From assembly GCA_020431945.1 (NCBI GenBank), contig JAGQHH010000307.1, positions 1 through 18,985 on the forward strand: a DNA stretch of 18,985 nucleotides, given 5' to 3'. Below are positions 6,691 to 13,918 of the stretch, piece after piece; positions within the stretch are counted from its first letter, which is position 1, and each line of letters starts with the position of its first letter. The stretch is from Cyanobacteria bacterium HKST-UBA02. Lineage in GTDB: Bacteria > Cyanobacteriota > Vampirovibrionia > Obscuribacterales > Obscuribacteraceae. Position numbers and translations under genes: made by a program. Below the pieces are notes generated by a model. That model was not told where the DNA came from and made no database searches. It saw only the letters and a program-made list of their open reading frames with translations.

Positions 6691-9525
6691 TCAGCGCAGG
6701 GTTCCAGCCACCACGCTGGTGAAATTGTTCGGGTGGAAGTACTTGCGCATGGCGGCATCAGCGTCATTCTTAGTGACAGATAAATAGCGCTTGCTCACCA
6801 CATCGAGCTCTTTAACGCCCAGACCGATAAACTCCAGCTCCGCCAGAACCCTGGCGATACCGATGGAGGATGACAGGCCGACCTTGAAGGAGCCGACCGC
6901 TCTGCCGGTCTCTCTCTGGAGCTCTTCCCTGGTTATGCCGCGCTGCATGAACTGGTCGAGGACCTCGTCCACCAGCCTGAGTGCTTTCTCGATATTGCTG
7001 GGGTTGACGGTGAGTACCACCGACCATGGTGCACCACCGAAAGCCGAATCGGAGAACACCGAGTAGATACCGTAAGTGAGTCCGGCCCGGTCTCGGACGA
7101 CATTGCCCAGACGCGAGGTGATCGTGTCCTGACCGATGGCGGCATTGGCTATGCGTGCCGCATAGAAATCCTTATTGCTTCGTCTCAACGTAGTCGGATG
7201 GGACATGATGATATCGACGCTGCTCTTATCGGGGATATTGATCTCCAAGTAGCGGCGTCTTTCAGGAAGCGGCATGGTCGGGATGAGAATCTCGCCGGTG
7301 TCTTCGCCCTGCCAGTCTCCGAAGCGTGCGGCAATCTCGTTGAAGGCCATATCCAGATCGATGTCGCCGACGATACTCAGTATGGTCGAGCGCGGTGACA
7401 GCAGGCGCCGGTGAACGCCGAGCAGATCTTCCCTGGCTATGGCCTGGAGCTCCTCGAGTTGCTCCGTGAAAGGCTTCTCGGCAAAGGGATGGTCGTCGGG
7501 ATAGAGGGCTCGCTTGAGACCGTTCCAGGCAACAGTCCGGGTATTGTTGGCACTCTCGATGAGTTTCGACGTCCATTCGATCTTGATCTTTTCCAACTCG
7601 TCGGCAGCAAGCAAAGGATTGCGCAGGACATCGTTGAGCAGGTCGAGATAGAGGTTGAAATCATCGGACACCACATGAGTGGCCAGCCCCATACGGTAGT
7701 TGTCCACCGAGAATTCCAGACCGGAGGGAATGCCCATGCCCTCGAGGGCTTCGGCGAGGTCCATCTTGCTATAGCGACTGGAGCCCCGGCAGAGAAGGTC
7801 GCCCACCAGCTCGGCCTGGCTCCCCGGAAGATCCCGGGTGAAGTATCGGCCTGCCTTTATATTGAGAGCCAGCCCCACGGACTGTGTACCGGGATTGGAC
7901 ATGAGCAGAACCGTCATACCGTTGGGCAGGACTTCCTTGCGGACCCGCTCGGCGAATGTCGCTCCGCCCCCTGTGGTTTTCGAGAAACGAACCCGGACTG
8001 TCTTGGGCGCGTCCGCCAGAAGCGTGACCAGCTCGTCTTTGCTGACAGCTTTGCTGGTATCGGGAAAATCCGCTTCGCTCACCACAGGGTCTTCGAGACC
8101 TGCCACCATATCGGCTACCGAGTGATCGCCGTTGCCGGAGAATTCCCCGCCTTCTTCGAACTCTTCGATCTCATCGATCTCATTGCTTTCGGAGCCGGGA
8201 TGCCGGACCTCGTGGAGAAGCTGTTGCAGAGGCTTGAAATAACCGACGGTCCTGTTGTTCTTGCGGAAATACCGGGAAGCCACGGACATGATGTCATCGG
8301 CGGTGACCTTCTCGAACTCGTCGTCATAATTCATCAGCCACTGCCAGTCGGCCTTGGACTCCGCCTCGCCGAGCAGAAAAGCCAGGCTGCTCGGATCGGC
8401 CATAGCCAGGATCGTGCCTTTTAGATTGGCGCTCTTGGCCCGGGAGAGCTCTTCCTGCGATACGGGCTCGCTGGCAAAACGATCGAGCTCCGCCAGAATC
8501 GCATCTTCGACTTGTTTCAGGGTGGAGCCGGGATTGAGGCTGGCACCCACTATGAAAAGGCCGGGGTCCCGGAGCTCGTCATGACGGGAAAATGCATCGG
8601 CGGCCAGTCCGGTATCGATGAGGGCCCGATAGAGACGGCTCGAACGCTCGTAAGTGCTTCCCAGGATGTGACGCATGGCTGCCAGGGCATAGTCGTCCTC
8701 ATGCGCAGCCTCGGGTACATGGAAGCCCATCCAGACACGGGGCAGATCGCCTGCCCGGCAGATCTCGAAACGTCGCTCCCCTTCCTGGGGAGGCTCCACT
8801 GTGTAGACCTGCGGTATCGGCTCCGGTGACGAGCCGAGCTTGCCGAAGTGCTTATCCAGAAGCGACAGGGCAGCTTCTTTCTCGAAGTCGCCCAGGAGAA
8901 TGACCGTGGCATTGTTAGGCCAGTAGAAAGTATCGTAAAAGCGCTTCAGCCGATCGAGAGGCACACCCTCGACATCCGAGCGCCAGCCTATAGTGGGATG
9001 GTGATAGGGATGCTCCCGGAAGGCGATGGCATAGAGCTCTTTCTCGAGAGCTTCTTCGGGATAGTTCTCGCCACGCTCCAGCTCGTTGCGCACCACCGAC
9101 ATCTCCGAGTCCCGATCGCTCTGACGCAATAAGAGGTTTCGCATGCGGTCAGACTCGAGCTTGATGCACAGCTCCAGAAACTCGCTGGGCACCACTTCGA
9201 AATAGCTGGTCCGATCGAACCAGGTGGTGGCGTTCCAGTAGGCACCAATCTGGGTGAGGAGATTGTCGATGCCGTTACCTTTTTCGATATTGTGCTTCTT
9301 CGTTCCTTTGAAGAGCATGTGCTCCAGGAAGTGGGTGGCACCGGTATAGCCGACGCCTTCGTTGCGGCTCCCCACCTTGTAGAGAACCAGGAGCGTGATC
9401 ACCGGAGCGATATGATTTTCCGCGAGCACTACCTTCAAGCCGTTGGCCATGCGGTATTCGGTGACATGCTTGACGTCGCTGACTCTTTCGATGGGAGAAT
9501 TGCTGCTGTTGACTGTGTTTACCAT
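6691..9525 (-). CDS. M16 family zinc metallopeptidase (pitrilysin-type), 944 aa
   Basis: Full-length two-half M16 protein. The first half has the inverted zinc motif His65-Phe-Leu-Glu68-His69 and a downstream Glu148 in RNELERGEN as the third ligand, so it should be active. The second half (from about 535, MTVLLMSNPGTQSVGLALNIKAG-like start) repeats the fold but lacks HxxEH. It keeps an Arg...Tyr segment (VRDRAGLTYGIYS) typical of the non-catalytic M16 half that helps bind substrate. A low-complexity acidic linker (EIDEIEEFEEG) joins the halves. No signal peptide is evident, so it is probably cytosolic, cleaving peptides; the substrate is unknown. ATG 9525 has a weak AAAGAG-type ribosome site. 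It stands as a single gene between a terminator and a divergent SDR gene. Confidence 0.95.
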   Translation of the reverse strand: MVNTVNSSNSPIERVSDVKHVTEYRMANGLKVVLAENHIAPVITLLVLYKVGSRNEGVGYTGATHFLEHMLFKGTKKHNIEKGNGIDNLLTQIGAYWNATTWFDRTSYFEVVPSEFLELCIKLESDRMRNLLLRQSDRDSEMSVVRNELERGENYPEEALEKELYAIAFREHPYHHPTIGWRSDVEGVPLDRLKRFYDTFYWPNNATVILLGDFEKEAALSLLDKHFGKLGSSPEPIPQVYTVEPPQEGERRFEICRAGDLPRVWMGFHVPEAAHEDDYALAAMRHILGSTYERSSRLYRALIDTGLAADAFSRHDELRDPGLFIVGASLNPGSTLKQVEDAILAELDRFASEPVSQEELSRAKSANLKGTILAMADPSSLAFLLGEAESKADWQWLMNYDDEFEKVTADDIMSVASRYFRKNNRTVGYFKPLQQLLHEVRHPGSESNEIDEIEEFEEGGEFSGNGDHSVADMVAGLEDPVVSEADFPDTSKAVSKDELVTLLADAPKTVRVRFSKTTGGGATFAERVRKEVLPNGMTVLLMSNPGTQSVGLALNIKAGRYFTRDLPGSQAELVGDLLCRGSSRYSKMDLAEALEGMGIPSGLEFSVDNYRMGLATHVVSDDFNLYLDLLNDVLRNPLLAADELEKIKIEWTSKLIESANNTRTVAWNGLKRALYPDDHPFAEKPFTEQLEELQAIAREDLLGVHRRLLSPRSTILSIVGDIDLDMAFNEIAARFGDWQGEDTGEILIPTMPLPERRRYLEINIPDKSSVDIIMSHPTTLRRSNKDFYAARIANAAIGQDTITSRLGNVVRDRAGLTYGIYSVFSDSAFGGAPWSVVLTVNPSNIEKALRLVDEVLDQFMQRGITREELQRETGRAVGSFKVGLSSSIGIARVLAELEFIGLGVKELDVVSKRYLSVTKNDADAAMRKYFHPNNFTSVVAGTLR

Positions 9526-9626
9526 TATTTAGCTCTTTAGATTCTTTGTTTACCAGAGCTCCTAAAGATACCGCAAAACAGTTGTCAAAAGCAGGTAAAG
9601 CCCTTCATAGCTGCTAAATTACAGAG
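9526..9626. promoter_or_regulatory. Divergent promoter region between M16 and SDR genes
   Basis: This 101-nt A/T-rich gap must hold both promoters. At 9582-9588 the sequence TTGTCAA reads as a -35-like TTGTCA on the plus strand and as a perfect TTGACA on the minus strand, so the two -35 boxes may overlap. Matching -10 boxes are poor (TCATAG or CATAGC near 9605-9611 on plus; TTAGGA or TAGGAG on minus). Confidence 0.3.
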
Positions 9627-10541
9627 ATGAATATAACCATCACCGGCGGTACGGGATTTCTGGGCGGACATCTGATCCGTCATCTCGTCAGGCGCAATCA
9701 GTTTCCCACGGTGATTGCCCGGGGCGTCTCGAAAAAGGCCGAGCTGATCAGGCGCATCCCCAATATCAATTTCATGCCGATTCCTCTCACGGACGACAGC
9801 AAGCTCTTCCACGCTTTCAGGAATTGCGAGGCGGTGGCGCACCTGGCAGGAATCAATCACGAATCGGGAAAGAGCACGTACAAGGAGGTCCATGTCGAAG
9901 CCACGGTGAGGATCCTCCATGCCGCCCGGAAAGCCGGTATCAAGAAGATCCTCTATGTCAGCTATTTGAAAGCCCGTCCCCGCTGCCTCTCCGCTTACCA
10001 CGAAAGCAAATGGGAGGCCGAGGAGCTGATTCGCAAGTCGGGCATGGACTACACAATCCTCAAGCCTGGTATGATCTATGGACCGGGCGACCAGATGATC
10101 ACCCAGATCGCAAGAGCCCTGGACACATCTCCTTTTTTCAGTCCGGTCAGCTCCTTCGGCATCATCGAGCCCGGGCTCAGACCGGTGGCGGTGGATGACA
10201 TGGTCAGGATCATGGCAGCCGCCCTGCTCGAATCGAGATTGTCCAGAAAGACAGTAGCTGTACTGGGACCCGAGCGCCTCACCCTGAGCCAGATCGTCAG
10301 AAGAATCGCCCGGGTCAAACGAAAAATGTCTCTGGTACTGCCCATGCCGGTAATGGCGCACATGGTCCTGGCCGGGTTGAACGAGGCGGCCGGTAGCCCG
10401 GGTTTCCTCCCGACAATGGCCCAGGTCCGCATGCTGGCGGAAGGAATGGACGAGGTCCCGGCAGGATGCGACGAATTGCCGGAGAATCTCCAACCCGAAC
10501 TATTTTTAACCGACGATTTAATAAAGGAAGCCTTAATTTGA
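9627..10541 (+). CDS. NAD(P)-binding SDR protein, NDUFA9/epimerase-like, 304 aa
   Basis: An extended/atypical short-chain dehydrogenase. The Rossmann glycine motif is GGTGFLG (7-13) at the very N-terminus. VAHLAG (70-75) closes the fourth strand. Ser112, Tyr124 and Lys128 (AYHESK) make the catalytic triad-like set. PGMIYGPGDQMI and the C-terminal part match the NDUFA9-like group (complex I subunit-related and quinone or isoprenoid-linked reductases), though the sugar epimerase family is a neighbour. The substrate is not readable. The start ATG 9627 has only a weak GAGA site. It is followed 71 nt later by the TPR gene on the same strand, so cotranscription is possible but not shown. Confidence 0.9.
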   Translation: MNITITGGTGFLGGHLIRHLVRRNQFPTVIARGVSKKAELIRRIPNINFMPIPLTDDSKLFHAFRNCEAVAHLAGINHESGKSTYKEVHVEATVRILHAARKAGIKKILYVSYLKARPRCLSAYHESKWEAEELIRKSGMDYTILKPGMIYGPGDQMITQIARALDTSPFFSPVSSFGIIEPGLRPVAVDDMVRIMAAALLESRLSRKTVAVLGPERLTLSQIVRRIARVKRKMSLVLPMPVMAHMVLAGLNEAAGSPGFLPTMAQVRMLAEGMDEVPAGCDELPENLQPELFLTDDLIKEALI

Positions 10542-10612
10542 ATCAACCCGAGGCGGGTGGCAATGGGTTATGATCCGACCTTGATAACCGACGAATATAT
10601 GAATTGTTATTG

Positions 10613-11848
10613 ATGCCTTACTCCTCTCGATCTGTCGGACTGACTGCTCTGTCCGCCCTCATTTTCCTTGCCCAGGGAGCTGTCTGCCAGCCCGCCACGG
10701 CCGCCGCCGAGCCGGCGGATGAGGCAAACTGGACCATGCACTCCCAGAAAGGTGTCACCGCTTACAAAGAGCTCCGCTACGGAGAAGCCGATCGCGAATT
10801 CCGGGCAGCGCTTGTAGAAGCCGAGAAATTCGGACCGGACGATATCCGTCTGGCTCAGACCCTGACCAATCTGGGGGTCCTCCTCGAATTTCGCGGACAT
10901 CTTGACAAAGCCCAACCCCTTTTCGAACGGGCTGTAAAAATCAAACAAAAGACCCTGGGCCCGTTCAACACCGACACCGTGGACAGCGCTTCCAGCCTCT
11001 GTATTTTTTATCTAAAGCGCAAACAGACAGCAAAAGCGCATCTGCTTTGCGACCGGATCATCGAGTACGGCGAGAAGCAGGTGGCAGAGCTGAACAATCT
11101 GAGAGCTAGCTTCAAGCATCTGGAGTCTTTCTACAGCCACCACAACCACGACAAAGTTCTCGAAGAGTCACGGGAGCAAGTGATTGCCGCCCGGGACAAG
11201 ACCCTGCCCGTGGCCAATAACGACTTTCTCGAGCTGGCGGTGCACCTGGACCGCATGGGCAGCGCCTACGAGGCCTACCCGGTGCAGGGCAAGCACGGTC
11301 ATTCCGAAAAGCTCTACAAGCTGGCGCTGAATATAAGAGAAAGAATTCTCTCCGGCAATCATCTCGCCCTGGCCGCCAGCTACGACAATCTCGGCAAGCT
11401 CTACGCCCAGGAGGGCAGACACTCTCTGGCCTCACCCCTTTTGAAGAAAGCCTTCGACCTGACCCGCAATACGATCGGCATGGCCAAGCCCCAGACCTAT
11501 CAGCGCCTGGACGCCTGGAGCAAGACCCTGGACGCCCTGGGCAAGCATGCCCAGGCCGAGAGCCTCTACAGGCAGGCCCTCAATGCTTTCACTGAAGGCT
11601 ACGGGAAAAATTCAGGCTATGTAGCCGACGTGGAGATCACCCTGAGCAATCATCTTGCCGAGCTCGGTCGCTACAGCGAAGCTGCCAGCCTCATGGGTCA
11701 GGCGATCAAGATCAAGGAAAAGCTCTCCGGCCCGCATCATGCATCTCTTGCCGGACTCCTCGATCAGTATGCTTATCTTCTCAACAAGACGAACCGGCAG
11801 AAGGAAGCCTCTCGGCTCCAGGCCAGAGCCAGCCAGATTCGAGGCTGA
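10613..11848 (+). CDS. Secreted kinesin-light-chain-like TPR protein, 411 aa
   Basis: Signal peptide at residues 1-30 (Arg, then SVGLTALSALIFLAQGAV; cleavage near ATA or AAA). The rest is tandem 42-residue TPR units of the kinesin-light-chain type. Clear examples are LAQTLTNLGVLLEFRGHLDKAQPLFERA, LAASYDNLGKLYAQEGRHSLASPLLKKA and units with HAQAESLYRQAL and RYSEAASLMGQA. No catalytic motif is seen; such proteins act as scaffolds. The tail (LLDQYAYLLNKTNRQKEA..) matches that of the 206-aa protein at 575-1195. I chose ATG 10613 over TTG codons just upstream; no Shine-Dalgarno is visible. Its stop lies 3 nt from the stop of the convergent gene at 11852. Confidence 0.88.
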   Translation: MPYSSRSVGLTALSALIFLAQGAVCQPATAAAEPADEANWTMHSQKGVTAYKELRYGEADREFRAALVEAEKFGPDDIRLAQTLTNLGVLLEFRGHLDKAQPLFERAVKIKQKTLGPFNTDTVDSASSLCIFYLKRKQTAKAHLLCDRIIEYGEKQVAELNNLRASFKHLESFYSHHNHDKVLEESREQVIAARDKTLPVANNDFLELAVHLDRMGSAYEAYPVQGKHGHSEKLYKLALNIRERILSGNHLALAASYDNLGKLYAQEGRHSLASPLLKKAFDLTRNTIGMAKPQTYQRLDAWSKTLDALGKHAQAESLYRQALNAFTEGYGKNSGYVADVEITLSNHLAELGRYSEAASLMGQAIKIKEKLSGPHHASLAGLLDQYAYLLNKTNRQKEASRLQARASQIRG

Positions 11849-11851
11849 GCC

Positions 11852-12925
11852 TTACATATAAGAAGATCCGGAGCCGGGTAGAGCCACGGGCTCGTCGAGC
11901 TGGACCTGAATGATTGTACCCGTCGGGATGATCACGTCTTTGCCTTTGCGCAGGAGCATATCGGCAGCGCCGATGCCACCGCCTATAGCGGCACCGGACC
12001 AGGCACCGCGGCCGGCGCCACCACCACCGCCGGCGATTGCACCGATACCTGTGCCGAGACCGGCTCCAAGACCGGCTCCAAGACCGCCGCGAAGCAGCAA
12101 TTGTCCGATTTTAGTTCCCCAGCCCTCGCCCCGGAAGACATCCTGGTTGCCGACACCCTTGTTCTTATACTTGCCGATGGACCCGACCAGATGAGCGTTT
12201 ATCGGAATGGTCTGACCACCGGGCAATTGCAGACTCTTGAATTCGATGCTCAGATCCCCTGACCGGCTCAGCCTCCTGCCTGCGATAGACTCAGCCACAT
12301 CGCCCTGGACCACTGTGCCGGCAGGAATATAGCCGCGCCCGCTCAAGGAGATATTCTGGCTGATCTCCCCTTCGATGAAATCACCGGGCTTGGCCACCTG
12401 GGTCGAGATCGCTGTGCGCAGCGAGATCGGAAGCATCAGACCCTGAGGAGCATAGACCGCCCCGCCTGGACGATACTGCCCGGGCTGTTGCTGCCCGTAG
12501 GGCTGGCCGTAGTAACTTTCCGGAGGCACACTGTAAGGACTGCTGCTGTAAACCTCCGGTCTCTGGGATTGAGGCTGCTGGTAATTGATCTGTTGCTGGT
12601 ACTCAGGGGTTTGCTGCTGTTGCTGATACTCGGGCTGCTGCTGCTGCTGATACTCAGGCTGCTGCTGCTGATACTCAGGCTGCTGTTGCTGATACTCAGG
12701 CTGCTGTTGCTGATACTCGGGCTGCTGTTGTTGTGGATATTGTGGATACTGCTGATACTGGGGAGGCTGCTGGGGCGGCGGTGTCTGAACCCGATCCAGG
12801 GTGGGTGTTTCCTCCTGCAGTCCCTGGAGCGCCAGGGCGCCACTGCCTGTAGTGCTCAAGCCGGTAGAGGTCTGGGCACAAATGAGAATCAGCAGAAGAG
12901 AGCGTGACTTAAGAATTCGATTCAT
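11852..12925 (-). CDS. Secreted Q/P-repeat protein with TrbI-like beta and glycine-zipper regions, 357 aa
   Basis: Signal peptide at about residues 1-32 (KSRSLLLILIC core, cleavage probably near ALA). A Gln/Pro/Tyr-rich region (about 48-155) holds six PEY units followed by runs of Gln, starting at residues 69, 76, 83, 90, 98 and 107. The structured part starts near 160: LRTAISTQVAKPGDFIEGEI and GRGYIPAGTVVQGDVAES, ending with IPTGTIIQVQLDEPV, a pattern reminiscent of TrbI/VirB10-like beta domains and of exported stability proteins. A glycine-zipper stretch (GLGAGLGAGLGTGIGAIAGG, 281-300) lies between and could insert in a membrane. Function unknown. ATG 12925 follows GAGGA closely. It is divergent from the Abi-like gene across 44 nt. 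Confidence 0.85.
   Translation of the reverse strand: MNRILKSRSLLLILICAQTSTGLSTTGSGALALQGLQEETPTLDRVQTPPPQQPPQYQQYPQYPQQQQPEYQQQQPEYQQQQPEYQQQQPEYQQQQQPEYQQQQQTPEYQQQINYQQPQSQRPEVYSSSPYSVPPESYYGQPYGQQQPGQYRPGGAVYAPQGLMLPISLRTAISTQVAKPGDFIEGEISQNISLSGRGYIPAGTVVQGDVAESIAGRRLSRSGDLSIEFKSLQLPGGQTIPINAHLVGSIGKYKNKGVGNQDVFRGEGWGTKIGQLLLRGGLGAGLGAGLGTGIGAIAGGGGGAGRGAWSGAAIGGGIGAADMLLRKGKDVIIPTGTIIQVQLDEPVALPGSGSSYM
12599..12721 (-). repeat. In-gene tandem repeat coding PEYQQQ(Q) units
   Basis: Six PEY-Gln units repeat within the secreted gene. Four are spaced at exactly 21 nt (7 codons), then the spacing is 24 and 27 nt. The CAG/CAA third positions vary between copies. This is a slippage-prone array coding a disordered segment; it is not a CRISPR. 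Confidence 0.85.
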
Positions 12926-12969
12926 TCCTCGTATTGTAGACTGTTTTTTAGAGGGACATTTTTTAAATC

Positions 12970-13794
12970 ATGGCCTCCAATCCCGCGATAGACCCTACAT
13001 ATTTGACAATGATCTGCGACGCCCTCACAGAGCTCGACTCGATTGTCAGCGACGGCGAGCTGGGAGCGTTATTGGTCGGCAGCGGCGTGGAAGATGTCTT
13101 CCCCAACTCCACGCGCCATCGACGCATTCTCTCTGCTCTCAGCGCCCAGCAAGATCGAGACGGCAACTCCGATTCGGTGTCCACATTTCTCAGACGCACA
13201 GCATTTCATATAAAGAAACGTCGGGGCGAAGACTCGTTTCTCAAATTCAGAGAAAAAATGTGCGAGATCCTCACATTTGCCGGCTATCAAATGGACAACG
13301 AAGGAAACATAGTAGCCCAGGAAGCCGGCAAGATGTTCCATGCCAGCGCCGAAGCCGAAAGAAGGGCGCAGTCCCTGAACCAGGCGGTGAAAGCCCGCAG
13401 GCTCCATCCTGACCTGCTAATCGCCGTGCGTCCCGAATATATGTCCGAGAGCGGCTATTTCCGGGTGCTGCTGGAAGCCGACCGCCTGCTTCTGGAAAAG
13501 CTCAAAGCCCGGTCCGGGGTCGGGGCGGACGGTCCGGTAGTAGCCGAGCATGCCCTGGCCTTCCCCTGGCAGGGTGTGCCGGTGCTGGCTATCAATGCCT
13601 TCGCCACCGAGACGGACCGGGCCGAGCAATTTTCCTTCATGTGCATGCTCAAAGCCCTTTTCCTGATGTTTCAAGACGAGGCCACGGGTACTTTCAGGAA
13701 TCCCTGGCAGATGAGCCTGGAAGACGCCCTGGATCTACTGGCCCTTATCTCTTTTTTCCATCGCAAGATCGATCTGGCAAGACGCTTGCGCTGA
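12970..13794 (+). CDS. Abi-like protein: AbiJ_NTD3-type N-terminus plus TIGR02391 (Ymh) domain, 274 aa
   Basis: Residues 1-120 follow the pattern I associate with the AbiJ N-terminal domain 3 family (STRHRRILSALSAQQ, then VSTFLRRTAFH, then FLKFREKMCEILTFAGYQMDNEGNIV). Residues 121-272 match the TIGR02391/Ymh domain: AEAERRAQSLNQAVKARRLHP, YFRVLLEADRLLLEKLK, DGPVVAEHALAF, ETDRAEQ and the final FRNPWQM...EDALDLLALISFFHRKID. TIGR02391 proteins belong to the HEPN-like group, where RNPxAH is the RNase motif. Here Arg243-Asn-Pro-Trp-Gln-Met248 keeps Arg, Asn and Pro but has Met for His. It may be inactive as a nuclease. A phage-defence role is only a family-based guess; no partner gene is adjacent. 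GAGGGA precedes the ATG. Confidence 0.8.
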   Translation: MASNPAIDPTYLTMICDALTELDSIVSDGELGALLVGSGVEDVFPNSTRHRRILSALSAQQDRDGNSDSVSTFLRRTAFHIKKRRGEDSFLKFREKMCEILTFAGYQMDNEGNIVAQEAGKMFHASAEAERRAQSLNQAVKARRLHPDLLIAVRPEYMSESGYFRVLLEADRLLLEKLKARSGVGADGPVVAEHALAFPWQGVPVLAINAFATETDRAEQFSFMCMLKALFLMFQDEATGTFRNPWQMSLEDALDLLALISFFHRKIDLARRLR

Positions 13795-13918
13795 CTTGGA
13801 TTGCCCGGCAGGCTCGGGCTCGCGCCTGAATTTCTTCCTGGCTTTGCGTATTTTCCCTCTTGGAAAGGGCGAAGCGGGAGGCTAGTCTTGCGTATGACCC
13901 TGAGACCCTGTCGTTTCT

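Noticed and set aside
5810..6787. 325-aa frame on the plus strand
   Set aside because: Antisense to the coiled-coil gene and its terminator; composition shadow only.
7411..8424. 337-aa frame on the plus strand
   Set aside because: Antisense to the well-supported M16 peptidase.
9585..10493. 302-aa frame on the minus strand
   Set aside because: Antisense to the SDR gene, which has a clear Rossmann motif.
12599..12721. Short regular repeats as a CRISPR array
   Set aside because: The units are contiguous codons for PEY-Gln with no spacers.
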